DNA from: Archaeoglobaceae archaeon
Lineage (GTDB): Archaea > Halobacteriota > Archaeoglobi > Archaeoglobales > Archaeoglobaceae
Direction: 5' to 3'
Assembly: GCA_038734275.1 (NCBI GenBank)
Contig: JAVYOO010000003.1
Span: 1 to 64,000, forward strand
DNA length: 64,000 bases
Below the pieces are notes generated by a model that was not told the DNA's origin, did not search any database, and saw nothing but the letters and a program-made list of their open reading frames with translations. The position numbers were made by a program, and so were the translations under genes. Shown in pieces: positions 17,281-25,749 of this stretch; the first letter of the stretch is position 1; each line of letters opens with the position of its first letter.

Positions 17281-19791
17281 ATGAAACCCTTCACGCAGAT
17301 TGTAAGACCTCATGATGACATTCTTGAAGGAAGGCTTACAATGGATGTTTTTGCAGCAGATCTCTGGCAGGTTGCATTTGGTAACGCTCCGCCAGAGTAT
17401 CGAAATCCTGAACTTTTCTTCAGGAAAACTTATCTAACAAAAGGGCTTAAGAATCTGATAGAAGTTGCTAAAAACAGGCTTCTTGGCAAAACAGGGGATG
17501 CGGTTGTTCAGCTTCAAACTCCTTTTGGCGGAGGAAAAACACATGCTCTTATAGCTTTATATCACAGGGCAAGGGAGTGGAATGCAAAAGTTCTGGTATT
17601 TGATGGAACCGCGCTTAGCGCTGAAGTTAGACTTTGGGAAGAATTTGAAAGGCAGTTAACTGGAAAGATCGATATAGCAAGAGGAGAAGCACCACCGGGC
17701 AAGGAAAAGCTGATAAAACTCATTTCCGAAAACTCACCACTGTTAATCCTTATGGATGAAGTGCTGCAATACATAACAAAAGCATCCGCTATTAAAGTGG
17801 GAGATTCAAATCTTGGAGCTCAAACACTTGCCTTTTTGCAAGAGCTGATGTCTGCAGTTGCAAGCGTAGGTAATGCGATGCTTGTGATAACTTTGCCATC
17901 AAGCGTTCTTGAGCACTACGATGAAAATGCGGAAAGGGCTTTCCAACAGCTACAGAAAATCGCAGGAAGGATGGAAAAGATCTACAATCCGGTTGAAGAC
18001 GACGAAATCGAGCAGGTTGTTAGAGCAAGACTATTCAGCTGGGTTGATGAAAAAGAAGTCGGAATTGCTGTAGAGGAGTTCATAGACTACGCAAAGAGGG
18101 AAAATTTGCTCACAAACGACGAGATTTCAGCTTACAGGGAAAGATTTTTGAAAAGCTTTCCATTCAAACCCGAAGTAATAGACGTTCTTTACAAAAGATG
18201 GGGCTCATTTCCAACCTTTCAGAGGACAAGAGGAGTTTTAAGGCTGTTGTCGCTTGTGATCCATAACCTTGTTGACAAAAATGTTCCCTTCATTCGTCTT
18301 GCGGATTTCGATCTAAACAACAACGAAGTAAGGAGGGAGCTGATCAAGCATATAGGACAAGAGTGGGACAGTGTAGTTGCTCAGGACATAACTTCAAACG
18401 ATTCAGGATCAAAAAAAGTCGATAAGAGCCTTGGAGCTTCTTACTCGGCTTACAGACTTGGAACTGCGGTTGCAACAACGATATTCATGACCTCATTTTC
18501 TGGAAGAGGTGAAAAAGGAGTTAATGTTCGTGAAATAAAGCTGAGTGTCTGCTATCCTGAGTTTCCAAGCAACGTGGTGGACACCGTAATAAATGGTATT
18601 AGAGAAAAGCTGTTCTATTTGTCCGATGAGGGCTTTTACTTCACTAACCAGCCAAACCTGAATCGCATAATCGTAACGAGAGAAGAAAATGTCACTGAAG
18701 AGAAGATCTATGAAGAAGAGCTCAAAATCTTAAAAGATGCTCTAAAAAAGGCAAGCAGGTTCAAAATTATAATCCATCCTAAATCTTCCCGCGATATTCC
18801 CGATACTGAGGATCTCAAGCTTGTAATCCTAAAGGAAGAAAAACCCGAGCAAGAGTTTGTGGAAAGAAATGGTGAGACTCCGAGAGTTTACAGGAACACT
18901 CTTATATTCCTTTGCAGAGATAAAGGCTACGAAGAGCATTTTTCAAGATTTTTGAGGACTTTAATTGCTCTAAGGTCTTTGAAGGATGATAGAATGCTAA
19001 GGCTTACAGATTCGCAGAGAAAAGTTTTACAGGAGAAGCTGAAGGATTTCGAGAACAGAATTTATGAGGAACTAAGGCGGTTGTATAGGCGTTTGTATCT
19101 GCCAAAGAAGGATGGATTCAGGGAGATAGATCTCGGAATACCGTCATACGGCGAGAAGGAACTTGAAAGCGAAATCTTTGAGAGGTTGAAGGGGGAAGGA
19201 GAGATCATCGAGAAAATCTCAGCAAAGCTTTTGAAGGACAGATTTCTTAGGGGAGATTATCTTGAAATTTCAAAGCTTTACAGAGCGTTTCTTACGACAC
19301 CAGGAGAGCTCAGGATTTTAACGAAAGAAGGATTCATCGAAGGTGTCAAAGAGGGCGTTAAAGCGGGGCTTTTTGGCTTTGGCTATCTAACGGGCGAAAA
19401 GCTTGAGTTCGTAGCGATTAAGAAGGAGCCGAAGGTGGAGCTGAGAGAAGAGGAGATTATAATTAAGCCCGAGCTCTTTGTTGAACAAAAGGAACAAAAG
19501 ATAACAGAAAAGCCTAGGGAAGAGAAAGAAAAAGAAGAGAGGGAACCTGTTAAGAAAGAAATCCGTGAAGAAACAATAAAATCCATTGAATACAGATTAA
19601 AAGTCCCTCCAACGAAGATTTCCGATGTGGTAAAGCTCGTATACTTTCTGAAGGGAAAATTCAGTTCTTTTGAGATTGAAGTTTCGCTCAAAGCAAGCGA
19701 TGGCGAGTTGAGCAAATCCGAGCTTGAAGATAAGGTTAAGGAAGCTTTAAGGCAGTCAGGAATAGCAGTAGAGGAGGAAAAGGCTGAATGA
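17281..19791 (+). CDS. DUF499 family ATPase (defence-associated)
   Basis: This 836-aa protein starts at ATG 17281 behind GGGAGGGAAGGTG; an in-frame TTG 27 nt upstream is less likely. Walker A is QTPFGGGKTHAL (GGGKT at 83-87) and Walker B is LLILMDEVLQYI (about 157-168). Then follow a helical AAA+-like lid, RTRGVLRLLSL (sensor/arginine region, about 310) and a highly charged KEEREPVKKE linker before a C-terminal alpha/beta domain. DUF499 proteins repeatedly occur next to DUF1156 methylases and SNF2 helicases in defence islands and are presumed motor or sensor ATPases. It closes the island. Confidence 0.85.
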   Translation: MKPFTQIVRPHDDILEGRLTMDVFAADLWQVAFGNAPPEYRNPELFFRKTYLTKGLKNLIEVAKNRLLGKTGDAVVQLQTPFGGGKTHALIALYHRAREWNAKVLVFDGTALSAEVRLWEEFERQLTGKIDIARGEAPPGKEKLIKLISENSPLLILMDEVLQYITKASAIKVGDSNLGAQTLAFLQELMSAVASVGNAMLVITLPSSVLEHYDENAERAFQQLQKIAGRMEKIYNPVEDDEIEQVVRARLFSWVDEKEVGIAVEEFIDYAKRENLLTNDEISAYRERFLKSFPFKPEVIDVLYKRWGSFPTFQRTRGVLRLLSLVIHNLVDKNVPFIRLADFDLNNNEVRRELIKHIGQEWDSVVAQDITSNDSGSKKVDKSLGASYSAYRLGTAVATTIFMTSFSGRGEKGVNVREIKLSVCYPEFPSNVVDTVINGIREKLFYLSDEGFYFTNQPNLNRIIVTREENVTEEKIYEEELKILKDALKKASRFKIIIHPKSSRDIPDTEDLKLVILKEEKPEQEFVERNGETPRVYRNTLIFLCRDKGYEEHFSRFLRTLIALRSLKDDRMLRLTDSQRKVLQEKLKDFENRIYEELRRLYRRLYLPKKDGFREIDLGIPSYGEKELESEIFERLKGEGEIIEKISAKLLKDRFLRGDYLEISKLYRAFLTTPGELRILTKEGFIEGVKEGVKAGLFGFGYLTGEKLEFVAIKKEPKVELREEEIIIKPELFVEQKEQKITEKPREEKEKEEREPVKKEIREETIKSIEYRLKVPPTKISDVVKLVYFLKGKFSSFEIEVSLKASDGELSKSELEDKVKEALRQSGIAVEEEKAE

Positions 19792-19858
19792 ACTCTATAA
19801 GCTTAAAAGCAGAAATAATTGGCAACTTTTTTAAACAAGGGCTGATGCGATTTCTGGA

Positions 19859-21193
19859 GTGAAGGAAAGAGAAGGGATTGAGATTCTCACTGCAAGCCCA
19901 AGAAGGGCTTTGCTTAAGCTTTCCGCACCGATGATAGTCAACAACGTAGTTTTCACACTTTACAACATCGCAGACGGGATCTGGGTTGCGGGACTTGGAG
20001 CGAATGCGCTTGCAGCCCTCGGGATCTTTTTCCCACTTTTCATGATCTTTATTGCCCTATCTTTCGGGTTAAGCGTCGCTTCAAGTTCTGCTATTTCAAG
20101 AAAAATCGGCGCTCAGGATCTACAGGGGGCAAGAATGGTTGCAATGCACGCATTTGCAATGGCTGTATTCGTCTCAGTGTTGATAATGAGCCTAATCTTC
20201 AATCTTGAATCTGCTCTAAGAATTCTTGGAGCGGAAGAAGAGGTTCTGAGGCTATCGATTGAATACGGAAGCATAATGGTTCTCGGTTCCTTTTTGCTTG
20301 TTTTCAACAGCGTAAGCGCTGGCTTGCTTAATGGCGAGGGGAATGCAAAAAGGGCAATGATTGCAAATGTCATGGGTTCAACGCTGAACATAGTTCTCGA
20401 TCCAGTTCTCATCTACGTTCTTTCGCTTGGAGTTGCTGGCGCTGCGTATGCAAGCGTCATCTCGCTCTTCGTTTCCTCGCTTGTATTCATTTACTGGTTT
20501 TACAATGGTAAGAGCCATATTAAACCCTCTTTTGGTAGATGGAACTGGAAGATGGCTTTTGATTTGTTCAGAGTTGGAATTCCCGCGTCGATTGGCATGA
20601 TTGTAATGTCAGCGTCGCTCATTTTCATAAATCGGATAATTCTTGCAACTGGAGGCGAAGAAGGGATTGCGATCTACACCGCTGTCTGGAGACTCATGCA
20701 GATCGGTTTTATTCCTCTTTTTGGAATCTCTGGCGCCCTAACAGCGGTTTCAGGTGCTTCTTATGGAGCAAGGAATGCGATAAATCTCAGAAAAGCCTAT
20801 TACTATGCCTTGAAGCTCACTATAAGGATAAACACCTTAATACTTGCATTCCTGTTACTCTTCGCTCCGCAAATTTCCTACGTTTTTGCCTATACTGAAG
20901 AGAGCCTTTTGATCTACGATGGTCTTGTGAGTTCGCTGAGAATTTTAGCCTTCATACTTCTCTTCGCTCCGATTGGCATCGCAACAAGCTCGACTTTTCA
21001 GGGAATGGGCAAGGGAGAGAAAGCTTTAGCTTTAACACTTCTTAGGGTCTCAATTCAGGTTTTATTGGCTTATTTTCTTGCCTTGGAGTTTGGAATCGGA
21101 TTCGAGGGAGTTTTGCTTGGCGTAGTGTTTGGAGATGCTATATCAGCTATTTTTGCCTTCTCGTGGATTAGGGTTGAGATGTCGAAAGTTTGA
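19859..21193 (+). CDS. MATE-family multidrug/Na+ antiporter
   Basis: This 444-aa protein has twelve predicted TM helices in two homologous halves. It starts at GTG 19859. The first helix carries LSAPMIVNNVVFTLYNIADGIWVAGLGANALAALG (typical MATE N-terminus), with ISRKIGAQ in the loop after TM2. The second half begins near LFRVGIPASIGMIVMSAS, with SGASYGARN in the matching position. MATE transporters export cationic compounds using Na+ or H+ gradients. It follows the defence island by 67 nt, but nothing links them functionally. Confidence 0.9.
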   Translation: MKEREGIEILTASPRRALLKLSAPMIVNNVVFTLYNIADGIWVAGLGANALAALGIFFPLFMIFIALSFGLSVASSSAISRKIGAQDLQGARMVAMHAFAMAVFVSVLIMSLIFNLESALRILGAEEEVLRLSIEYGSIMVLGSFLLVFNSVSAGLLNGEGNAKRAMIANVMGSTLNIVLDPVLIYVLSLGVAGAAYASVISLFVSSLVFIYWFYNGKSHIKPSFGRWNWKMAFDLFRVGIPASIGMIVMSASLIFINRIILATGGEEGIAIYTAVWRLMQIGFIPLFGISGALTAVSGASYGARNAINLRKAYYYALKLTIRINTLILAFLLLFAPQISYVFAYTEESLLIYDGLVSSLRILAFILLFAPIGIATSSTFQGMGKGEKALALTLLRVSIQVLLAYFLALEFGIGFEGVLLGVVFGDAISAIFAFSWIRVEMSKV

Positions 21194-21195
21194 AC

Positions 21196-22116
21196 TTACT
21201 CAGGACTTTCGACTTCTTTTATGATGAGCCCCATAACGTTTGGCTTCGCATCGAGAACCTTCGTAAAGTTCTTGTCCCCCATTATGGCGATGCTGAAACC
21301 ATCTTCGAAGTTCTCGAAGTAGTAATACTCGAAGTCCTTTTCAGTCTCGTTAATCTCGGTAAAGAAGTAGTTCTGGGTGAAGTGCGCTCCCCAGACCTTC
21401 TCGTATTGCTGTGATGTGAAGTTATATCTGAAGCCCTGGAAGAAGAAGTCTACAATGCTCTCGTTTGTCTGATTCATCCTGAAAATCTGTCCAGCAAGGT
21501 CTCCATGGGTGAAGAATGCAAAGGCATAGGTCTCGTTGAGCTTTGAGAGGTAATTGCTGATTCCAGTTTTATTGCCTGTTGTGGCATTTTCTGCTATTTC
21601 TGCTACGAGAGAATAATGCCCAACTATAAGTGGCGAGATTTCAGTGATAATAGCCACACCGAATTTTGAAACCTGCATTTTATAATTCCCGATGGTGTAT
21701 TCACCCGAACTTGCAAAATAAACCTTTGAGGTATTCTCATCAATAAAATAAACTGGATAACCACCATAGCTTGCATAAACGAATTCCTTTATTGGATGCG
21801 TGAACTGAACTATACTGCTGTGAAGGTAACCAGTGCTGAGGGCATCACTTGCACCCATCTCAGTGAAATTAACAAGCGGATCATTTTTTCCAAGCTTCTT
21901 CATGAGATTGTTTAACTCGGTAAGATTGAAGTAGTAAAAAAGCCCCCCTTCAGGGGCGAAATCAGCCCATTCCCTAAAATCCGCCATATAAAGCTTGACT
22001 TCTCTTTTTTCAACCTTTGAACCGCCAGACATGTATGCGAAAACAGAGCCGAGCATGATGAATGCGAGTATTAACGCAAGGATCCTTGCAGATCTCTTCT
22101 CAAGTTTTCGAGCCAT
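21196..22116 (-). CDS. Membrane-anchored extracellular protein of unknown function
   Basis: This 306-aa protein has a basic N-terminus (ARKLEKRSARI) and one TM/signal-anchor helix (about residues 11-30), then a long polar ectodomain rich in aromatic residues. It has many N-x-S/T sequons (for example NLT, NTS, NAT, NKT, NET, NQT, NFT, NES), suggesting an N-glycosylated cell-surface protein. No catalytic motif is recognised. It converges with the MATE gene, the two stops lying 2 nt apart. Possibly an Archaeoglobales-specific family. Confidence 0.7.
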   Translation of the reverse strand: MARKLEKRSARILALILAFIMLGSVFAYMSGGSKVEKREVKLYMADFREWADFAPEGGLFYYFNLTELNNLMKKLGKNDPLVNFTEMGASDALSTGYLHSSIVQFTHPIKEFVYASYGGYPVYFIDENTSKVYFASSGEYTIGNYKMQVSKFGVAIITEISPLIVGHYSLVAEIAENATTGNKTGISNYLSKLNETYAFAFFTHGDLAGQIFRMNQTNESIVDFFFQGFRYNFTSQQYEKVWGAHFTQNYFFTEINETEKDFEYYYFENFEDGFSIAIMGDKNFTKVLDAKPNVMGLIIKEVESPE

Positions 22117-22256
22117 GAGTGGAGTTTAAGGGCGGAATATAAAATTTGTTCGGACATAGCTTAACTTCTTTAGAACTCCTTTTTTGCTTTAAATCGTCTC
22201 CCTAAGATCCCGTAAAATCAAAAATCTTTATAAGTTGAAAGTCCATGCTTACTTAA

Positions 22257-22330
22257 GCCGGGGTAGCCTAGCTGGTTGGGGCGACAGACTCATAATCTGT
22301 AGGTCGCGGGTTCGAATCCCGCCCCCGGCA
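22257..22330 (+). tRNA. tRNA-Met (CAT), elongator type
   Basis: This 74-nt cloverleaf has acceptor GCCGGGG/CCCCGGC, D-loop TAGCCTAGCTGGTTGGGGC, anticodon CAT at 22291-22293 and T-loop GTTCGAATC. CCA is not encoded and no intron is seen. G1-C72 pairing argues for elongator rather than initiator tRNA. A CAT anticodon could also be the Ile2 tRNA modified at C34, which sequence alone does not fully exclude. A TATA-like CTTTATAAG lies about 25-30 nt upstream. Confidence 0.93.
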
Positions 22331-22380
22331 TATTTTCGAAGGTTAGATGCACGGAAGCAAAGTTTAACGTTTTAAATACT

Positions 22381-22569
22381 CGAAAAGAAATTGTAAAAAG
22401 TGTGGACATGAACTGGAGTTAGGAAATAAGGGAGTTCATAATGCAGAGAATAAACGAATTTGAAAGAGAAAAGAGCATAAAGGAGGCAATGGAGATTTTG
22501 AGCAACAGAAAAGGAGTTGAGCGGGGCTTTTCTGCATCTTCTGTGAGGGAAGATCGTGACCGTTCTTGA
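22381..22569 (+). pseudogene. vapB: Decayed vapB antitoxin with in-frame TAG
   Basis: The translation reads VDMNWS, then a TAG stop, then EIREFIMQRINEFEREKSIK and on through GVERGFSASSVREDRDRS to TGA 22569. This is the ordinary VapB pattern (VNWSEEIREFIE, then a helix, then a REDRDR end) with Glu replaced by a stop at 22420-22422. The ribbon-helix-helix strand before it is not preserved behind a start codon. Only the piece from ATG 22441 (42 codons) could be translated, and it lacks the DNA-binding part. Confidence 0.65.
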
Positions 22570-22705
22570 CGCTTCAGCACTTGCAATGATTCTGCTGAAA
22601 GAAGGAGGATGGGAAAAGATTGAGCTTTCCGTAAAGACTGCAATTCCGGAGCTTGCAGTCATTGAAGCTGATCGTCAAAGGCATAAAGGTTCTGAATTCG
22701 AGTGA
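22556..22705 (+). pseudogene. vapC: Truncated vapC (PIN) remnant
   Basis: GTG 22556 overlaps the end of the vapB remnant by 14 nt, the normal vapBC arrangement. VTVLDASALAMILLKEGGW is the PIN N-terminus with the first catalytic Asp, and AIPELAVIEA the second region. The frame then degenerates (DRQRHKGSEFE) and stops after 49 codons, about a third of a VapC, lacking the C-terminal acidic residues. It cannot be an active ribonuclease. Confidence 0.7.
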
Positions 22706-22855
22706 TTAGCTTTTCAGGAATGGAACCCTAAAATACGTAATTTTCTCACCTATAGCACTTTTTTAAGAGATCTGAACGATCTACCCGCGGAGAAATGCTG
22801 ATTAGAAAGGATAATTTCGGGATTAGGTTTATCTTCCCATGGGTTAAGTTTACTC

Positions 22856-23065
22856 ATGAAGAAAATGCTTGTTTGCCCGATATGTAATTCCAACGAAATC
22901 GATCTCGACACTGGAGGCTACACTGGAAAATACCGCTGTAGGAAATGCGGTTATATTGGAAGTTTTATCCTTGAAATGACCGAGGGCGAATACAGAGAGA
23001 TGCTGGAAGAAAAAAAGTTGGAGAAAGATGAGGAGAAAACAAAAAAGAAAGATTTTGGTAGATAA
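22856..23065 (+). CDS. Small zinc-ribbon protein
   Basis: This 69-aa protein has two zinc knuckles: CPICNSNEID (Cys7, Cys10) and CRKCGYIGS (Cys28, Cys31). They are joined by a TGGYTGKYR turn, then a charged lysine/glutamate tail. This compact ribbon is widespread in archaea as a single-domain protein, probably binding nucleic acid or a transcription/RNA partner. A TATA-like element is not obvious. It converges with marC. Confidence 0.75.
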   Translation: MKKMLVCPICNSNEIDLDTGGYTGKYRCRKCGYIGSFILEMTEGEYREMLEEKKLEKDEEKTKKKDFGR

Positions 23066-23078
23066 GTTCTGTTCACCC

Positions 23079-23684
23079 TTAAATAAGACCCCAAGAACTC
23101 ATCCAGCCCGTGAAACCACCATAGAGAAGCTGAGCTGCGAATGCGGCGATTATTATTGTCATAAATCTACTTATTGCTCTTATTCCGTTTATTCCAAGGA
23201 TTTTTATCAGAAGTTCTGAGTATCTAAGCAGTAAATAAGCCAGCAAAACAACGATAAAGACGCTTATAATCAGAGAGAGCATCGAAACTGTTTTTGATAG
23301 CACGATAATAGTTGTCATCGTTCCCGGGCCTAAGAGAAGCGGTGTTGCAATCGGCACAATTGCAATCTCTTGTTCGCTCTCTACAGCTTTGGTTCTTGGC
23401 AATCCACTGAGCATATCTATTGCAATTACCATTAAAAGAATTCCACCACCGATTTGCAGGCTAAAAATGCTGACTCTGAAGAAATCGAGAATCAGGCTTC
23501 CACCAATGGCAAGAACGATCGCAAGCATTAAAACTGTCAACATAGATCTTCTAACGATCTGGTGCCTTTTTGCGGGGTTCATACCTTCGGTTAGTGATAG
23601 AAAAGTCGGAATTACGCCTACTGGGTTCAGAACCGCAAAGATCTGACCAGTAATCGAAACAATCTGAATCAGCATCGCATCCAT
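23079..23684 (-). CDS. MarC-family integral membrane protein
   Basis: This 201-aa protein has six predicted TM helices. NPVGVIPTFLSLTEGM (residues 19-34) is the first MarC signature, and the second half contains IAIVPIATPLLLGPGTMTTIIVLS with the mirror-image PLLxGPG motif. The family was once thought to be antibiotic-resistance related, but its function is unsettled (amino-acid export is proposed for some members). It is monocistronic, downstream of nothing on its strand. Confidence 0.9.
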   Translation of the reverse strand: MDAMLIQIVSITGQIFAVLNPVGVIPTFLSLTEGMNPAKRHQIVRRSMLTVLMLAIVLAIGGSLILDFFRVSIFSLQIGGGILLMVIAIDMLSGLPRTKAVESEQEIAIVPIATPLLLGPGTMTTIIVLSKTVSMLSLIISVFIVVLLAYLLLRYSELLIKILGINGIRAISRFMTIIIAAFAAQLLYGGFTGWMSSWGLI

Positions 23685-23860
23685 ATCTCTCGTTGCTGGT
23701 ATAGAGTAGCTTTATAAATTCTTTTTTGAGCTTTAGGATAAACTTTGAGCCTAAGCAAGTAATGAACTAAATTCCAAATGCCAAAAGTTTTTTGGCAATT
23801 ATCTCTGCCACAGTTCCTACACTAACGGAAAGTTTAATTAGCAAATAGCCAAGTTTCGGC

Positions 23861-24751
23861 ATGAGGCATTTGATCTCCATTGCAGATCTGAGCAAAGAGG
23901 AAATTCTTGAATTGCTGAAGCTTGCAGTGAAGCTAAAGAATGATCGAAAGAAGGGGATTTTTGATGAGAAGCTGAAGAACAAGACTCTTGCAATGCTCTT
24001 TGAGTTGCCATCAACGAGGACAAGGATCTCTTTTGAGGTTGCAATGCTCGAACTTGGCGGAAATGCGCTTTATTTGAACTGGAATGATCTACAGCTTGGC
24101 AGAGGGGAGCCGATAAAGGACACTGCAAGGGTTATGAGCAGATATGTCCACGGGATCATGATCAGGGCAAGAAGGCATGAAACAATTGTTGAATTGGCTA
24201 AATTCTCTTCTATACCCGTAATAAACGGTTTGAGCAATTTGGAGCATCCTTGTCAAGTTCTTGCTGATTTGCTAACGATTTATGAGCATAAAGGTCTGAA
24301 CGCAAAGATCACTTGGCTCGGAGATGGAAACAACGTCTGCAACTCTTTGATTCTGCTTTCAGCAATTCTTGGGCTTGAAATGGTCGTAGCATGTCCAAAG
24401 GGCTATGAACCCGCGTTGCTCTCTAAAGCGCTGGAAATCGGCGGTAAAGTGAGGATCGAGAGAGATCCCAAAAAGGCTGTTGAGAATGCTGATGTCCTTT
24501 ACACTGACGTATGGGTTTCAATGGGGCAGGAAGCGGAGAAGGAGAAGAGACTTAAGGATTTCAGGGGCTACGAAATCTCGATGGAGATCGTTAAATTAGC
24601 AAATGATCCCATAATTATGCACTGCATGCCCGTGCACAGAGGAGAAGAGATCATGGATGAAGTCATAGAAAGCAAAAATTCAGTGATCTACGAACAAGCT
24701 GAGAACAGATTGCATATGCAAAAGGCGATATTGCTGAAGTTTTTGAGCTAA
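23861..24751 (+). CDS. argF: Ornithine carbamoyltransferase
   Basis: This 296-aa enzyme makes citrulline from ornithine and carbamoyl phosphate in arginine synthesis. The carbamoyl-phosphate loop STRTR is at about residues 49-53 and the second phosphate site HPCQ at about 128-131. The ornithine site contains SMGQE, and the catalytic HCMPVHRGEEI is near 252-262. Length fits anabolic OTCases. It sits alone, with the next 700 nt decayed sequence, so it appears to be a single-gene transcript. Confidence 0.95.
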   Translation: MRHLISIADLSKEEILELLKLAVKLKNDRKKGIFDEKLKNKTLAMLFELPSTRTRISFEVAMLELGGNALYLNWNDLQLGRGEPIKDTARVMSRYVHGIMIRARRHETIVELAKFSSIPVINGLSNLEHPCQVLADLLTIYEHKGLNAKITWLGDGNNVCNSLILLSAILGLEMVVACPKGYEPALLSKALEIGGKVRIERDPKKAVENADVLYTDVWVSMGQEAEKEKRLKDFRGYEISMEIVKLANDPIIMHCMPVHRGEEIMDEVIESKNSVIYEQAENRLHMQKAILLKFLS

Positions 24752-25250
24752 ATAATTCGTTTATTTTTGGATTAATCTATTGTGTGTCGTAGTTAAAATC
24801 TCGTCTCATTTTTGCTTTCAATCTATACTCGTAGACTTTCAAGTTTTATCTCAAGCAGCTCTTTTATCTTCCTGTCGCTTTTTACAGGCAAAAGATCTTC
24901 TGTGAAGTATTTGAGAACTGGAACACTTTCTACGCTTTTCGATCTAAAAGCTCCAGAATTGCTGATATTGACCCTTTAGGCATCGACTTTATCTCCTCCT
25001 CGCCCAGGGATATCAGCGCAAATTCACTTTCGTCACAGTAATCCCTTAGATTGCTTTGAGAGCGAAACTTAGAGGATTGGGACCTAGCATTTCAGACTAT
25101 TCTGGATAACTTAAAAGAATCTTTAACCAAGCCTATGTTACAATGCTGTTAGGAAAAGGTAGAGTAAGCTTGAATAGCAAGGGCTCCTTAGAAGCGAACC
25201 TATTAGAGGATTTAGGAACGATTGGGTTAATTCTAAAGGCGAGGTTAAAT
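24752..25250. other. Region without intact genes
   Basis: Apart from the frameshifted remnant at 24823-25056, I see only a 46-codon plus-strand open frame (25143-25283). It lacks a recognisable family or clear ribosome-binding site. The stretch reads as decayed coding DNA rather than a regulatory region. Confidence 0.4.
24823..25056 (-). pseudogene. Frameshifted coding remnant, family unknown
   Basis: On the minus strand one frame reads LRDYCDESEFALISLGEEEI then PKGSISAILELLDRKA and stops. A neighbouring frame continues with VESVPVLKYFTEDLLPVKSD and KIKELLEIKLESLRV to a TAG at 24823. Both pieces have protein-like composition and abut at about 24930-24945, so they look like one gene broken by a small indel. 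There is no start codon in good context upstream. I do not recognise the family. Confidence 0.4.
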
Positions 25251-25436
25251 TCAGAAGGCAAACCTTCTGGTGGCGCAATATAAAGGCCATTGAAAGATCG
25301 GATCCGGCATCATCTTTATAGCTTCACGGCTCCACCGAACCAAAACCATACACCCTCCAGCAAGTTGATGATCCTCGAATAGAGCAACCAGTCCAGCTCT
25401 ATATCTCAGGGCTTCTCGAAGAAAAGATTCTGTCTA
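25251..25436 (-). pseudogene. Open-frame remnant downstream of the 25439 ORF
   Basis: Minus-strand frame with LREALRYRAGLVALFEDHQL, then GGCMVLVRWSREAIKMM, ending at TGA 25251. It has no start codon of its own and begins right after the stop of the 91-aa ORF in another frame. The two may be one gene split by a frameshift near 25437. No family is recognised. Confidence 0.3.
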
Positions 25437-25438
25437 CC

Positions 25439-25714
25439 TTACAAGCCCTCTGGGAAGAGATACCGGAACGACCTTTCTCTTACATATTCATTTATACGAT
25501 TGTATATAAGACCCATGTCTTTACACCTGAAAGCCTTGTCTTTTACTACAAGTAGGAAGCCAGAGCTTGACAGAAACCGGAAAAGGACTTTCCTTTGTGG
25601 ACTCAGTTCAACAAAGATCCTTGGCTTGTGAAGTTCTGTTATGAAGAAAGCGAACGGAATACGTTTAACCATAAGATCGGTTCCATGATCTTCACGGGTA
25701 ATTAAAATATTCAT
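25439..25714 (-). CDS. Hypothetical protein, possibly the N-terminal part of a broken gene
   Basis: This 91-aa ORF starts at ATG 25714 (MNILITREDHGTDLMVK) and ends LFPEGL. Basic and aromatic residues are frequent and no transmembrane helix or known motif is seen. The protein-like frame just downstream (25251-25436) suggests truncation by frameshift. Start and coding status are uncertain. The start lies 36 nt from the divergent acylphosphatase-like gene, so an intact promoter is possible. Confidence 0.35.
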   Translation of the reverse strand: MNILITREDHGTDLMVKRIPFAFFITELHKPRIFVELSPQRKVLFRFLSSSGFLLVVKDKAFRCKDMGLIYNRINEYVRERSFRYLFPEGL

Positions 25715-25749
25715 GGAAAGAGTTTTAAAGACTTATAAAAAATTCTTTT

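Noticed and set aside
25143-25283. 46-codon plus-strand open frame
   Set aside because: It overlaps a more protein-like minus-strand remnant and lacks a family or start context.
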